Part shown: positions 13,901-23,488 of the stretch, one piece after another
Layout: every line of letters starts with the position of its first letter
How positions within the stretch are numbered: the stretch's first letter is position 1
Assembly (NCBI GenBank): GCA_030710605.1
Contig: CP092870.1
Span: 97,802,592 to 97,866,591 of the forward strand
Direction: 5' to 3'
DNA from: Cordylochernes scorpioides
Lineage: Eukaryota > Arthropoda > Arachnida > Pseudoscorpiones > Chernetidae
Length of the DNA: 64,000 bases
Position numbers and translations under genes: made by a program
Notes under the pieces: generated by a model
Databases searched by the model: none
Told to the model about the DNA's origin: nothing
Seen by the model: only the letters and a program-made list of their open reading frames with translations

Positions 13901-16900
13901 ACCGGCGGCAGGTAAAACAACATCCGTGACTGATTCCTCATTACTGGAAGTCAGGGACGCCGGTTTTACCGTAAAACTGCTGTCGTAACCTCATTCCGTC
14001 ATTTACCTCTTCTCAGGGACTTTGCCACGACACCCGCGTCCTCCAGTTTGTCACTACTTAAATTGTATCTTTGATTTTTACGTCGCTCTCTTACTTCACA
14101 ACACTTGGTCGGCGGTTGTCAAATTGGAACGACACCGGAAAAACTTTTTTTTTATCTTTCTCTCTATTAATTTTATATTTTTATTTTACTCCTTCTCCAA
14201 ACAGGTACCAAGCCGGTAATGTAAATTAGATTTTTTTCTCCTATCGTTGACTTGTGTGGCCAATAAATAGTTTTCAAATCTCTCTTTCATTTTTTCAAAA
14301 CACCATTTTTGGGAAACTGAGAAGCGTCTATCTGGAGACCATGATTTCGGACTAATGGCTCTCTTCAGCCCAGGGCTGACTTTATTTCATAAGATCCACA
14401 AGGGATCGAATGAAAATCTTCACAATCTATCAAAGAGATGCTTACCCTGTTTGCTAAAACTGGGGTTGTGGCTTTGTCCCCGGCCGGAGTCGGATAATTT
14501 GCGGATACGGTTAATAGATGTGCCGTTAAATTTTTGCGTCTATTTCAGCGGGGGGAAGGGTGACTTTTAATTTGCATAGATCAATTTCCTCTCGGCAAAA
14601 TGTCTACATATATACATACTAGCCGAATGACCCGGGCAACGCCCGGGGTTTACCCCTTTTAAATGCTTTTATTCAAATACTATTCGTTGCAATTATAAAT
14701 TGGCGCCGTGGATGTCATTCTTGTATAATATATAAATGAGTTTTAAAAATTGTAAAAAAAAAAAATGCATCGGCCGGGAATCGAACCCGGGGCGCCCGCG
14801 TGGCAGGCGAGCATTCTACCACTGAACCAAAAGCAAACGGTGACAGAATTAAGAACGCATGACGCTGATAACTGTATATAGAATATATTGCCAATCATCT
14901 ATCATTAACCTTCACACAGCATATAACGGATGTGGTCCAGATCGGCGGGATCGTGGTGTTCTCTGTCGGGGTATGGACCCTGTCAGACCGCACCTTCATG
15001 GAACCTCTCCTGGGCAGCGATCTGTACGTCAGCTCCGCCTCGATCCTCATCGCCACGGGGGTGATCGTGGCCGTGATCTCCTTCCTGGGCTGCTTCGGCG
15101 CCTACAAGGAGGTCAAGTGCATGCTGCTCACGGTACGTAGCCAGCTCACTTGCTGGCGAGACCATTTCTTCCGCGTCGATTTTTTCTTTCAAGTGATAAA
15201 GAAGACATATATCAATATATTTAAACATCGAATGTGCCTATTGTAGATTAGTTCTCTCCCGTAACTTTTATGTGTTTATATATACCAACCTTATAAAATG
15301 AAAGGATTTAAAAGCACGAATACACAATACAAACTTCTACTGTCCTTACTGCGATTTAAAAATATTGGGAGGGCTTGGCTCATCAGTGGTGAACCCTACC
15401 CGCGGTTTCGCCAATTTAATCCATCAGACCGCTTCTCAGAGCTCTAATACTGTATTGGACGATTCTGCTTATATATGTTGTACTGAAGGGTGGTATCTCA
15501 GAAATGGTTTTAAAGAAAACTATGGAAAAAAGAGCTTATAGGACAGTAGAATTACGTTCAAATATACTAACCTTGTTATAAAAACTAGTCCACGAAAATA
15601 TAATGTGGTCTTACCTATATATTATTAAAAGATGGAGACCCCATCTCTAGAGATGTGTATTATCTGTGTTCAAAAAGTATCGCGACTTTTGAATTTTCGC
15701 GGGTTACGTATATTCGAATTTCGATCTTTTTGTGGCTTTATGTTGGTACTCATCTCTCTTAAACGAATAAGCATAAAAAGACAAGAGGAGCTTCTTTTAT
15801 AAATTTATTGTGCAAGCTTTCGGACTATACGTCCTTCTACAGGCAAGGATAGTTGTAAAAACTCACCTTAGTTTTTACAACTATCCTTGCCTGTAGAAGG
15901 ACGTATAGTCCGAAAGCTTGCACAATAAATTTATAAAAGAAGCTCCTCTTGTCTTTTTATGCTTATTCGTTTAACCAATTTTTTAAGAGTTCCTTATCGT
16001 TTAACTCATCTCTCTTACTAATGCCGACAAGCTCGGCCATTTTGAATGTTCACTTACTTGTTGACAGCTGCTTTGCTTGCAGGTGTTTTGGATCGTCTTC
16101 GATTTTTACCTATTAAAAAAAAATGGATCAAAGAACCTGCATCAAATTTTGTGTGGAAAACGAAATTAAGTGCGCGGATGCATTCCGAATGTTGACTGTG
16201 GCATACGGAGAAGCTACCTTGGACCGAAGCAACGTTTATCGGTGGTACAAAATGTTCTCAGAAGGCCGAGAAGATGTGAACGACGAAGAGCGTGCCGGAC
16301 GCCCGAGCACTTCAACAACAGACGAAAAAATTAATGAAGTGGAGAAAATGATATTGGCCAATCGTCGAATCACCGTTAGAGACGTTGCTGAGGACCTAAA
16401 CATATCGATTGGCCATTCGAATTTTATAAATGACTAGCGGACGTACCCGGCTTCGCCCGGGTTTTACCCGAGTAAAGGTTTGTCTAACGAATCTCTCAAT
16501 AAAGTGAACATTTTCCCCCGGTCCCTTGAAAAATACTCGATAAGTTGAATAAAATCAATATTAATTGGTTCCCTCGGTAATTGGAAGTTAAAGAGAGGAA
16601 TAGTATCTTGCCTTGGAATTGTATCATTATTCTTGTCTCAAATAAATTGCCGTGTCATCCTGAATTTTGTCTTTCCTAATTTTCTACATTACAAAATCAT
16701 CGTATCATCATGATAATATTTAGAGCAGATTGTTGAATTATAACAGATAAATTAGAATATTTATCTTGATTATTTTAAATCGAAAAGTTATTTCAAAAAT
16801 TTTATTTGCTAGAAACCTTCCCAGTACTATACTAAATAACTTCCCAAAGTTTCATGGCGTTCCAATGAGTGGTTTGGTCAGGCATAAAGGACAGACAGAC

Positions 16901-19900
16901 ACACACACACACATACATTCATTTTTATATATATAGATTTGGGCATGAGACGGGTCGCCGCGAAATTCGTACCAAAATTGCTCAATTGCGACCAAAAACA
17001 GCATCGCATGAACATTGCTAATGAGATGTTGGACTCTGTCCGCGACGACCCAAATTTGCTCCAGAGGATCATAACTGGTGACGAAGCGTGGGTTTATGGT
17101 TATGACGTGGAAACCAAAGCTCAATCATCTCAATGGAAGCTGCCGCACGAACCAAGACCGAAAAAAGCGCGCCAAGTTCGGTCGAATGTGAAAGTTTTGC
17201 TGACAGTTTTCTTCGATTGCAGGGGCGTGGTGCATCATGAGTTCTTGCCACAGGGTAGAACGGTCAATAAGGAATATTACCTACAAGTTATGCGCAATTT
17301 GCGCGAAGCAATCCGCCAGAAACGCCCGGATTTGTGGAAGAACAAAAATTGGCTTTTGCACCACGATAACGCCCCTGCTCACACATCGTTGCTTGTGCGC
17401 GACTTTTTGGCCAAAAACAACACACTAATGATGCCGCGCAGCCACCGTATTCCCCAGATCTGGCCCCCTGTGACTTTTTCTTGTTCCCTAAACTGAAGAG
17501 GCCCATGAAAGGACGACGTTACGCTACGCTTGACGAGATAAAGACGGCATCGAAGGAGGAGCTGAAAAAGATTTTTTAAAAATGATTTTTTGAAGTGCTT
17601 CGAAGATTGGAAAAACCGTTGGCACAAATGTATAATATCTCATGGGGATTACTTTGAAGGGGACAAAATAGATATTCATGAATAAATAAATAATTTTTGA
17701 AAAAACACAAAAGTCGCGATACTTTTTGAACACACCTATATGCAATTATGTATGGTTAAGATACCAGAGGTGAAATTTTCACACATCAACTAATTTATGT
17801 TGCTTTTTTTTTTCAGTTTTTCATCATCCTATTTATGATATTCATCATCATGATGGTCGGAGGAATATTGGGCTACATCTTCAGAAATGAGGTAAGTACG
17901 ATAAAAAAAAACTTAAATACTACGCATAAACATTTAATGTAAAATTTTTAATAAAAATAATCGAAAAATTGATAAAAGTTTGAGAAACAAGCTTTTGAGC
18001 GAATATAAATAACTCTTTGTTTGGATTTTTAATCGCTAATAACGAGGCAAATTCTGATAAAATTCGGACAAATTCTGTAATTTGTGGATAGAAAGGATGA
18101 CACTAACCAAACTATTAAGTAAGGTGAATCAATAAATTCCAAGCTTACCTCCCTGCCATCATCTTGTATTGAAAAGGTGAAGCGCAACTTGTTACCTCAT
18201 TCTTGGACGGATGTTTGTTTCAAATCTGCGTTGTCTTTTCCTCCTTTCTGTCCATTCCTGGATGGCATTTATTCTTATAGGGATCCAAGTTTTGTATCTT
18301 GAGAAAAATCACACCATTTATTTTCCTTCATTATTTCCCATTATATTTTATATTACACACACAAAAGCCTTTATTAAGACACACAGGTCTTACAGAGGAT
18401 TCTCCTTGGGGTTACAAAACGGAGAAACCTATGAAAGTGGGAAATAAAAAATGGAGAAATATTATATACATTTGGTAAATATATACAGATTATAAGAAAG
18501 AATAAAAAAATAAGAAGAATTAAAAAAAAATCAAAAAAAGAAAAAAAAAAATTTTGGAAATATGGATGGGAGAAGTGGAGAGCGAAAAGAGGAAAGAAAA
18601 CAGGTATTTACATATGGAACAAGACAATTTAAGCTCTCACACAGCACAGGTGGGCCATGTATTTTTTAAGAAATCTTTAAGAGATTTCCCAGGAAAATCC
18701 GCGTGTTCAGGGTTGTAAGGTAAACACCGTTTTATATATTTTATATTATAAGTCAATAGATTATTTTTTTTGACGAAAGAAGATTATTAATCTATTAGCT
18801 CGACACCATGGTCTCTAGGTAGGTTGTTCTGAATTTGTCAAAACTGGTGTAGTGGCTTTGTCACGGATCGTTCGCCAGTTTGCGGTCAATTGATGGCGCT
18901 TAGTTTTGACCGGGAAGAAGAGGTTGACCCTGTTCTTTTTACAAATCTAAGGTTCTGAGATTTATGGTTGAATCCTCCTGTTGAAATAATGGTTCACATT
19001 TCTTCGGTCTAGGTAGCCATCGATGAAGTAGAGCATGAAGAAAGTTCCGAAAGATCGAGCATCGATAATAAATCATCTACAGGAAACTTATTCCACATGG
19101 ATTGTTAGGTTTCCAACTGATCATTAGTTATCAATTTGTGAGATCTCATTTCCATGCTTCCCGTATTTGATTTCATTCCATCAAGTGCATTTGGATAATC
19201 TATTTTGGATATCTCTTTTTTTTTCTGTTCAAATTGAAAAGAGAGAGAGACTTGCAACTCTTGTTAATCGTCAAAAAAACTGCGGTTAAAAAAATATTAA
19301 ATTAGATTCTTTAAAGCTATTTACGAAGGTATAAAAGAACATTATATTCATATTATATATTTACTTATAAATAATACATATTATCATTTATACTCTTGGT
19401 TGGTTATATAGGAAATATAAAGTAAATAATAGATCCTTTCGATGGTTGCTAGGGGATCTTTAACAGAGGAAAGTTGATAACTCTACTGACTAGATCCCTA
19501 ACTTCCATAGACGTCGGCAGAGACTATCCTGTAGCTGCCTGTCATCACACAAAGAAGGAGAGTGCTATGCAAATTTAAAATGTACAGAAACATCTGTTTG
19601 TTCCTTATTTCCATATTTGCATTCCTTATTTCCATATTCGTGCCGCACCATGCATACAGCCCTAACCTGGCACCCTTAGACTTCTACTTAGTTCAATGAT
19701 TAACGAGTTTTTTAAAGTAGTAAAACATTTTAAAATGATGGAATTTTACTCCAAAGCTGTTAGTGGGTGGTTCAGAGAGTTTGATAACGGCGTTTTACTA
19801 AAATGCTTTTGCAAGTTGGCAACAACGCTGGATCAAATGTGTACAAAAGGAAGGTGGATATATTGAATGATTCTAATACAGTCGAACTTGGATAATTCGA

Positions 19901-22900
19901 ACCCCAAGGGACCATAAAAAAATTCGAATTATCCAAAAATTCGAATTAAAGATGTTTTGAATAAAGGCTTAAGGCTTCTAGGGACCAAGATAAATATTCG
20001 AATTAAAGAGGTTTTCGAATTAAAGAAGTTCGAATTATCCAAGTTCTACTGTATATATAGAGGGCTGTTAGGAATGATTATATACAGAAAGTTTCAATTT
20101 TCTACTAGTTTGTCAACCGAACCTTTGTATATAGAGCTAAATAGTTTCTATCCCTAGCTACAGATGGCGGTGTTCTAAATGTCTTATATTTACCAAGACG
20201 TATCGCTAACAATGATGTCCGCAGGTGGATGACCGCATGCACAGCGAGATGCTGATGACCATCCCCAAGTATCTCAACAACAATGTCATCACAGATGCCT
20301 GGGACAAGGTCCAGAGTAAGGTAAGAAAGTCCCACTACTTACTTGCTTACTCCAGATGTCACTTCTCCCCACAGGGAATTCACCACCTCTGTCCCAATCC
20401 ACAGTTAAAATCTACTCGCACGTGCGATGGAATATTTCCCCAATAATTAGACCTGGGGTGTAATCTCGAACTATACACTCTCTCACACCGCTGAAATGTA
20501 CTATTACAGAATAAGGATATCAAATGATAAATAATACAAATATTATATATATATTTTGTATATATAAACAGTAGAACTACCTATATGTAAAGGACAACAC
20601 CTAGTTCCAGAGCCAAAGTGTCTTATAGAGAGAGTTGTCCTCTTACCATAGATTTTTGCTAAATAGTAAAAATGGTAATTTTGGAGATGAAACTGTCCTT
20701 TGTAAAGAGGTATCCTCTCTCATGGAGGTTCTACTGTATATGTATCTGCTATCTATATGCTTCTTAAATATACAAAAAAAAAGTAAAATAGAAAATTACG
20801 ATATTAAAAACATATTTAATGTAAAAAAGAGAGAGGGAGAGAGATAAATTCCGATAATATCGAACCCGTGATCTTATATTTAATGGATATGAGGTGTCCA
20901 GGTCTGTCGCCTAGCTAATTGGTTATATTCTATCACGTGACTTAAACAGCCTATCAGCTGGAAATATTTCCCGATTGAAATAAATATTAAAACATTTCTA
21001 ATACAAGTTTAAGATTCAAACGCTATATAAAGTATGTTGTATGTTGCAGTTCAAGTGCTGCGGCATCGCCATGGACCGCACCATGATGAGCTACGAGGTG
21101 TGGAAGCGCAAGAACATTCACTTCGACAACCGCAAGCAGATCCCGCGGTCGTGCTGCCAGAGCCGCGGGGAGGTCGGGGTGGTGGAGTGTCAGCTGTCTC
21201 CGCGGGACGACAACGCCTTCATGCAGGTAAGACGGCTGTTTCCTCATCGCAGGTACAGCGACTCCGAGATCTTGTACAGATTCTTGGGGATCTACGGTGG
21301 AATTTGTAGAGCAGATTGGAGACTTTTGGATCTTGTATAGAAGCTTGGAGATCTTGGGGGAATTGAACAGATATTCTCGAAGATATTTTATATCTCTTTT
21401 TAGATCTGCTTGGGGATCTTCTGAGGAATTTGTAGAGCAGATTGGAGACAGTTGGAATCTTGTACTGAAGGGTGGAGATCTTGGGGAAATTGAACAGAGC
21501 TGCTCGAGCATCTTTGGAATCTCTTTTACAGATTTTGGAGATCTTTGGAGCTTTGAAAAAGATATTTGGAGGTCGTAGGAAACTTTTATATAGGCTTCCA
21601 GATCCAAGAAGACTTGTATGGCTGTTTGGATATCTGGGGAATCGTGAAATGCTGATTTGAGGTTGTAGGGAACTTGTACAGCAGCTAGGGGATCTTAGAA
21701 AGCATATAAAGCGGTTTATATATTAGGAGTAAATTCTATATCTTTATTCTTGGATATATCGGTGCTTATAAATCGCAGGAGAATGTAAGGGATAATCACA
21801 GATACTTGGAGGTATTTGGAGACTTCTATGGATGCCTGGAGATCGTATGGGGACTCTTGTACAGATGCTTGGAGATCATGGGAGGCGTTTACAGATAATT
21901 TCAGGGCCCATCGCGCTCCTTATTATGCAGGTGGTCTGAGGAAATTGTGTTGAATCAAAGTAAGGAGCAATCCTTTAACAGCTTATCTAACTTGATTTTC
22001 GCCCTTTTTTTCCAGATTAAAATTCCACAGATCGTTTCTAAATTAAATTGTTTATTTTGGGGAAAATATTTTCATATATTATTATTATCCCACCCCCCAC
22101 TCACATGTTGTATAAATCTCCGTATATGTAATATATAAAGCGCAGAAAAATATGATTTCAGTTTTTTTTTTTTTGCGTGTCTGTTTCAACAGAAAAGGAC
22201 CTATCTCTATGGCACATCTCTTTATAATGTATGTTCCTATGGGAATGTAACGGAGCGAGTTGTGTGCGCAGGATTGCTACGAGGTGCTGAAGAGTTTTGT
22301 CAAGGGCCACGCCATGGTGGTTGGCGGCTTCGGCATCGGCATCTCCTGCATCCTGGTAGGTCATCATCATTGTTTATCATCATCACGGCTGTCGTCTCTT
22401 AGCTGCGGCTGTTCCCAACCTTGTTTGTCCTCCCCGCCTACGGGGCCAACTTCTTCCAAGTTAAATTAGATTTCTGATGACACACGCGGTCACAAAAATC
22501 GTTACAACGATAAGAAAATTGGAGCTGAATTTATTGCACCAAGCTTGTTTGATTCAAGAGAGCGCATTTTTTTTTCGGAAGGATAGCAATTTTTAAAATC
22601 ATCACGGGACGAGAAGAAAGCTAATCCTACGAACTGATCTATAGAACGACAGACAGTCCTGGGCCTTTTAGTAAAAAAAACGTCACATATATATTAGCAT
22701 TAAAAATGGCATTTCCTGACCAGGAGCACATGTGCTTTACAGAAGGCAGAGCGCCATCTGGTAGAACAGAAATCAACTAAACATTGATTTAGCCTGTTCC
22801 CTGATATTTGGCCAACCCAATTTCTTGATAAATCAAGAAAAGCCATCCACGAACGCGTTTCGCGCTCGTCAGCGTGGAGTAGGCTGAACCACTGCGACCA

Positions 22901-23488
22901 AAAAAGATTTTTTGGTCCCAGTGGCTTCTTGAAAAACCAAGAAATGGGTATTTAAGGCCAAACTTGCGTAAATACGCTTAACACATGAATTTTATCTTTT
23001 ATTTTTTTTTCTTTCGTTTTTTCATATATATTAGCATAATCGTCCAATACAATTGTAGAGCTTTAAAAGGTAGATTAAACTGACGAAACCGCTGAGAGGG
23101 TTCACCACTGATGAGCCAGGCCCTCACAATATATTTCTCATCGCAGTGAGGTCAGTAGTAATTTTGTTTTATTTGAAAGAGAAAATTAACGCTGAATACT
23201 TTCATTTCGTATATATGTTTCTATTTCCTCTATCTACATATCTACTACATACTTGTAAATGCGAAGTTTTAATCGCGACTTTTCCTATTGATAAAAATTG
23301 CATTCTTTAAAAAATACGATTAATAATAAAAATATATAATCTTTTTATATAGAGAGATAGAATTGTAATACACTTTTTTAAACCATTTTTTTCTTCACAT
23401 TTTTATGCGTTTGCAAAACTTATGTGCTATGTGTGCCTAGATTGTCGGGATGGTTCTGTCCTGCGCCCTCTTCCTCATGATCAACTAA
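4851..23488 (+). CDS. Tetraspanin, Tsp74F-like (8 coding exons, whole gene span)
   Basis: Exons 4851-4925, 13327-13398, 14941-15132, 17817-17891, 20225-20320, 21050-21226, 22272-22355 and 23441-23488 are all phase 0, all have GT-AG borders, and give 272 residues. Membrane segments lie near residues 35-60, 81-104, 112-135 and 244-270. The large extracellular loop (about 136-240) has the family-defining CCG (173-175), a second CC pair (205-206) and single cysteines at 217 and 231, so three disulfides are expected. Tetraspanins organise membrane microdomains and bind integrins and other receptors. From memory, the TM2-TM3 linker (KEVKCMLLT) and the short C-terminal tail resemble Drosophila Tsp74F (CD151/TSPAN11 group). 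The family call is firm; the orthologue call is inferred. The introns total about 18 kb and are loaded with repeats. Confidence 0.9.
5210..5345. repeat. Tandem duplication, 68-bp unit x 2
   Basis: TTTGATGCAGAAATGTATTG followed by CATAGTTGGGGGGATAGTTC occurs twice, almost identical, so it is a recent event. Confidence 0.85.
5630..5680 (+). repeat. Hammerhead-like repeat family, copy A
   Basis: Contains CTGGCGAAACCGC, then GGGAGGG, CTGATGAGTCAGG and CTTCCC. CTGGC can pair with GTCAG and GGGAGG with CCTTCCC, which would form a pseudoknot. The family continues downstream with a TTATTT-rich tail. Confidence 0.6.
7076..7255. mobile_element. Pogo/Tigger-like MITE
   Basis: AAACCTTCACGAGAGAGGAC at the left and CAGAGAGGTTCTATTGTA at the right, with GGACAGTTTTCAT and CTACAACTAGGTGTTGTC inside. 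Nearly inverted ends of the CAGTAGAACCTC type. Confidence 0.65.
7292..7473. mobile_element. Pogo/Tigger-like MITE
   Basis: Starts TACAGTAAAACCTCCATGAG and ends GGGAGGTAGTTCTACTGTA. Same family as 7076, arranged in tandem with it. Confidence 0.75.
7864..7912 (+). repeat. Hammerhead-like repeat family, copy B
   Basis: ACGAAACCGCTG, GAGAGGG, CTGATGAGCCAGG and CTCTCC in the same order; the left pairing arm is eroded (GTGAC). Followed by ATTGCAGTAAGAGTAGTAGA, as in the other copies. Confidence 0.55.
8140..9220. repeat. Tandem array, ~118-bp unit, interrupted
   Basis: Unit words GTATCACCAGAGCTATGAAA, GATATCGAGACAAAG and CATCAACCTACAACAGGAAC recur with about 118-bp spacing (starts near 8140, 8260, 8380, 8498, 8617, 9113). 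The array is split by unrelated sequence at 8655-9024. Confidence 0.85.
8655..9024 (-). pseudogene. LINE endonuclease fragment inside the tandem array
   Basis: The minus strand encodes IHNIYKPPSQDWNQQVLPN and then HPSLYCGDFNCHPG, the N/D-containing core of an AP-endonuclease-like (EEP) domain of Jockey/CR1-type non-LTR elements. Only part of the domain is present, so it is a dead insertion. Confidence 0.7.
9521..9707. mobile_element. Pogo/Tigger-like MITE
   Basis: ACAGTAGAACCACCCTGTAA start, GTGGAGGTTCTATTAT end, with the family interior GAACCAAAGTGTCTTTTAGG and TTGCTAAATAGTAAAAATGG. Confidence 0.75.
10473..10655. mobile_element. Pogo/Tigger-like MITE, diverged
   Basis: GTGAACCTCTATGACACTC start, CAGGTTCCACACACTGTA end, with CTAAAGGACACTTCGGTTCT inside. 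Confidence 0.6.
10729..10934. mobile_element. Tc1-like MITE copy 2
   Basis: ACACTCATGGATAAAAACTC start, TTAAGTTTTGTCCATGAGGT end. The interior CACTTGGTTATCTCGTGTCT is shared with the copies at 1283 and 13568. Confidence 0.75.
11258..11659 (+). CDS. GC-rich open frame in tetraspanin intron 1, unassigned
   Basis: A 134-codon frame (DFPPFDPRTL start, ending GPPQPPRPVLN) within a GC-rich island at about 10935-11790. The same frame is open upstream from about 11048 apart from two stops. The ending resembles a proline-rich SH3 ligand. No family recognised and no strong splice sites. The opposite strand is also open for about 100 codons here, so this may simply reflect high GC. Possible decayed gene or exon. 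Confidence 0.22.
   Translation, partial: DFPPFDPRTLSSQYSLNLPTNQGPLRHEVDTGNLAKARGWYSCVYTLVLHDAFRKDAPDRTHTERRPKSTTLLADPPPVILHDAGVQLLPLTTTYNPGMYEGDNDTLRQSSNRPSIKSLKSIGPPQPPRPVLN
11942..12215. repeat. 31-bp tandem repeat, 9 copies
   Basis: GTCCTAGTTTACTTAAATAC starts at 11942, 11973, 12004, 12035, 12066, 12097, 12128, 12159 and 12190: exact 31-bp spacing and near-identical units, so a young array. Confidence 0.95.
12301..12352 (+). repeat. Hammerhead-like repeat family, copy C
   Basis: TTAGCGAAATCGCGC, TGGGAGGG, CTGACGAACCAAG and CCCTCCC. Motifs are weaker (CTGACGA) but the order is the same. Confidence 0.55.
13327..13398 (+). CDS. Tetraspanin exon 2 (start of TM1)
   Basis: Acceptor TTGTACAG, donor CTT|GTAAGT. 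Encodes IVNMVEGCAKFVKYGLYVAN then VIVL, the membrane-proximal cysteine and first half of TM1. The ATG at 13336 is an alternative start. Confidence 0.88.
13568..13778. mobile_element. Tc1-like MITE copy 3
   Basis: CACTCATGGACAAAACTTAA start, AAATTTTGTCCATAGTGTA end, interior as in copy 2. Confidence 0.75.
14629..14880 (-). mobile_element. tRNA-Gly/Helitron composite, copy 1 (decayed)
   Basis: On the minus strand: a stretch with TATCAGCGTCAT and AATTCTGTCACCGTTTGC, a damaged tRNA-Gly, a T-run, ACAATTTTTAAAACTCATTT, then a 5'-truncated Helitron ending in the hairpin GACCCGGGCAACGCCCGGGG region and CTAG at 14629. The same order occurs at 41660-42091. Confidence 0.7.
14766..14834 (-). pseudogene. 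tRNA-Gly (GCC) pseudogene
   Basis: D, anticodon and T arms are intact (CTCGC-CTGCCAC-GCGGG; GGTTCGATTCCC), anticodon GCC. The 5' acceptor strand GCTTTTG pairs poorly with CCGATGC. Comparison with 41748-41818 shows a deletion that removed the true 5' end. Confidence 0.75.
14941..15132 (+). CDS. Tetraspanin exon 3 (TM1 end, small loop, TM2)
   Basis: Acceptor GTGGTCCAG, donor ACG|GTACGT, 64 codons. Completes TM1 (IGGIVVFSVGVWTL), the short extracellular loop with LLGSDLYVS, and TM2 ending in FLGCFGAYKEVKCMLLT, the classic GC-containing TM2/intracellular-loop signature. The acceptor side lies about 60 bp from a degraded tRNA-Gly/Helitron unit. Confidence 0.92.
15366..15414 (-). repeat. Hammerhead-like repeat family, copy D
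   Basis: Minus strand: TTGGCGAAACCGC, GGGTAGGG, CTGATGAGCCAAG, CCCTCCC. The TTGGC/GCCAA pair replaces CTGGC/GCCAG of the family, a matched two-sided change. Confidence 0.6.
15761..16003. repeat. Fold-back insertion in the mariner 5' part
   Basis: Near-perfect arms of about 100 bp (AAACGAATAAGCATAAAAAG at the left, its inverse ending near 15972). Flanked by a 13-bp direct repeat ACTCATCTCTCTT at 15748-15760 and 16004-16016, so it was inserted with target duplication. The loop contains CCTTCTACAGGCAAG. Confidence 0.8.
16123..17578 (+). pseudogene. Mariner transposase pseudogene
   Basis: The first part (16123-16433) starts MDQRTCIKFCVENEIKCADA and carries the HTH region with DEERAGRPST; a Helitron then interrupts it. 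The second part starts at 16938 and has the catalytic signatures ITGDEAWVYGYD and LLHHDNAPAHT. Near 17437 a one-base shift breaks the frame before the last domain (the shifted frame reads PYSPDLAPCDFFLFPKLK), and a stop follows at about 17576. Transposase would cut and paste the element; this copy cannot. Confidence 0.9.
16434..16937 (-). mobile_element. Non-autonomous Helitron inside the transposase
   Basis: Read on the minus strand it starts TCTATATATATAAAAATGAA (16937) and ends with the GC hairpin and CTAG (16434). It sits exactly between A (16433) and T (16938), the Helitron target rule, with no target duplication; removing it restores frame continuity across the junction. Confidence 0.92.
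17817..17891 (+). CDS. Tetraspanin exon 4 (TM3)
   Basis: Follows a T-rich tract ending TTTTCAG, donor GAG|GTAAGT. Twenty-five hydrophobic residues from FFIILFMIF to GYIFRNE form TM3. It begins about 80 bp after the right end of the mariner that sits in intron 3. Confidence 0.9.
17892..20224 (+). other. Tetraspanin intron 4, no gene seen
   Basis: AT-rich. Apart from the pogo-like MITE at 19878 and a retroelement-tail-like stretch at 18300-18480, nothing recognisable. Confidence 0.5.
19878..20053. mobile_element. Pogo-like MITE (GATAATTCGAA type)
   Basis: ACAGTCGAACTTGGATAATT start, inverse end AATTATCCAAGTTCTACTGT. Interior repeats of AATTCGAATTA. Confidence 0.8.
20225..20320 (+). CDS. Tetraspanin exon 5 (large loop, constant region)
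   Basis: Acceptor GTCCGCAG, donor AAG|GTAAGA. Encodes 32 residues, VDDRMHSEML to AWDKVQSK, the amphipathic helices before the CCG motif. Confidence 0.9.
20567..20741. mobile_element. Pogo/Tigger-like MITE
   Basis: ACAGTAGAACTACCTATATG start, CATGGAGGTTCTACTGTA end, with GTAAAGGACAACACCTAG inside. Confidence 0.75.
21050..21226 (+). CDS. Tetraspanin exon 6 (CCG and variable loop)
   Basis: Acceptor GTTGCAG, donor CAG|GTAAGA, 59 codons. Starts FKCCG and contains PRSCC and VEC, giving five of the six loop cysteines. High GC compared with the flanking intron. Confidence 0.92.
21240..21930. repeat. Degenerate tandem repeat in intron 6
   Basis: Repeated words GAGATCTTGGGG, GAATTTGTAGAGCAGATTGG and TTGTACAG at irregular 30-130 bp spacing. 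Low stop-codon density on both strands produces a 194-codon minus-strand frame (21607-21023) that also overlaps exon 6 in antisense; no sign that it is coding. Confidence 0.6.
22272..22355 (+). CDS. Tetraspanin exon 7 (last loop cysteine, start of TM4)
   Basis: Acceptor GTGCGCAG, donor CTG|GTAGGT, 28 codons. DCYEVL provides the sixth cysteine; VVGGFGIGISCIL begins TM4. Confidence 0.92.
22707..22985. repeat. Dispersed repeat related to 40352
   Basis: CCTGACCAGGAGCACATGTG, CCTGATATTTGGCCAACCCA and TTCTTGATAAATCAAGAAAA recur at 40352-40474. Contains a further inner palindrome around CGCGTTTCGCGCTCG. Confidence 0.6.
23080..23128 (+). repeat. Hammerhead-like repeat family, copy E
   Basis: CTGACGAAACCGC, GAGAGGG, CTGATGAGCCAGG, CCCTCAC; one mismatch in each candidate stem. 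Confidence 0.55.
23441..23488 (+). CDS. Tetraspanin exon 8 (end of TM4, stop)
   Basis: Acceptor GTGCCTAG. Encodes IVGMVLSCALFLMIN and TAA. The cytosolic tail is only a few residues long, as in Tsp74F-type proteins. Confidence 0.9.
   Translation: MVGMVLSCALFLMIN

Larger units (their letters stand above)
15666..17733 (+). mobile_element. Mariner element, vertumnana/SETMAR-like
   Basis: Perfect 26-bp terminal inverted repeats, 15666-15691 (starts GTGTTCAAAAAGTATCGCGA) and 17708-17733. They enclose a broken mariner transposase, a fold-back insertion (15761-16003) and a Helitron (16434-16937). Without these it would be about 1.3 kb, normal for mariner. It lies in intron 3 of the tetraspanin. Confidence 0.92.

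Noticed and set aside
21023..21607. 194-codon minus-strand frame
   Set aside because: Antisense to tetraspanin exon 6 and a degenerate tandem repeat with few stops; no recognisable domain.
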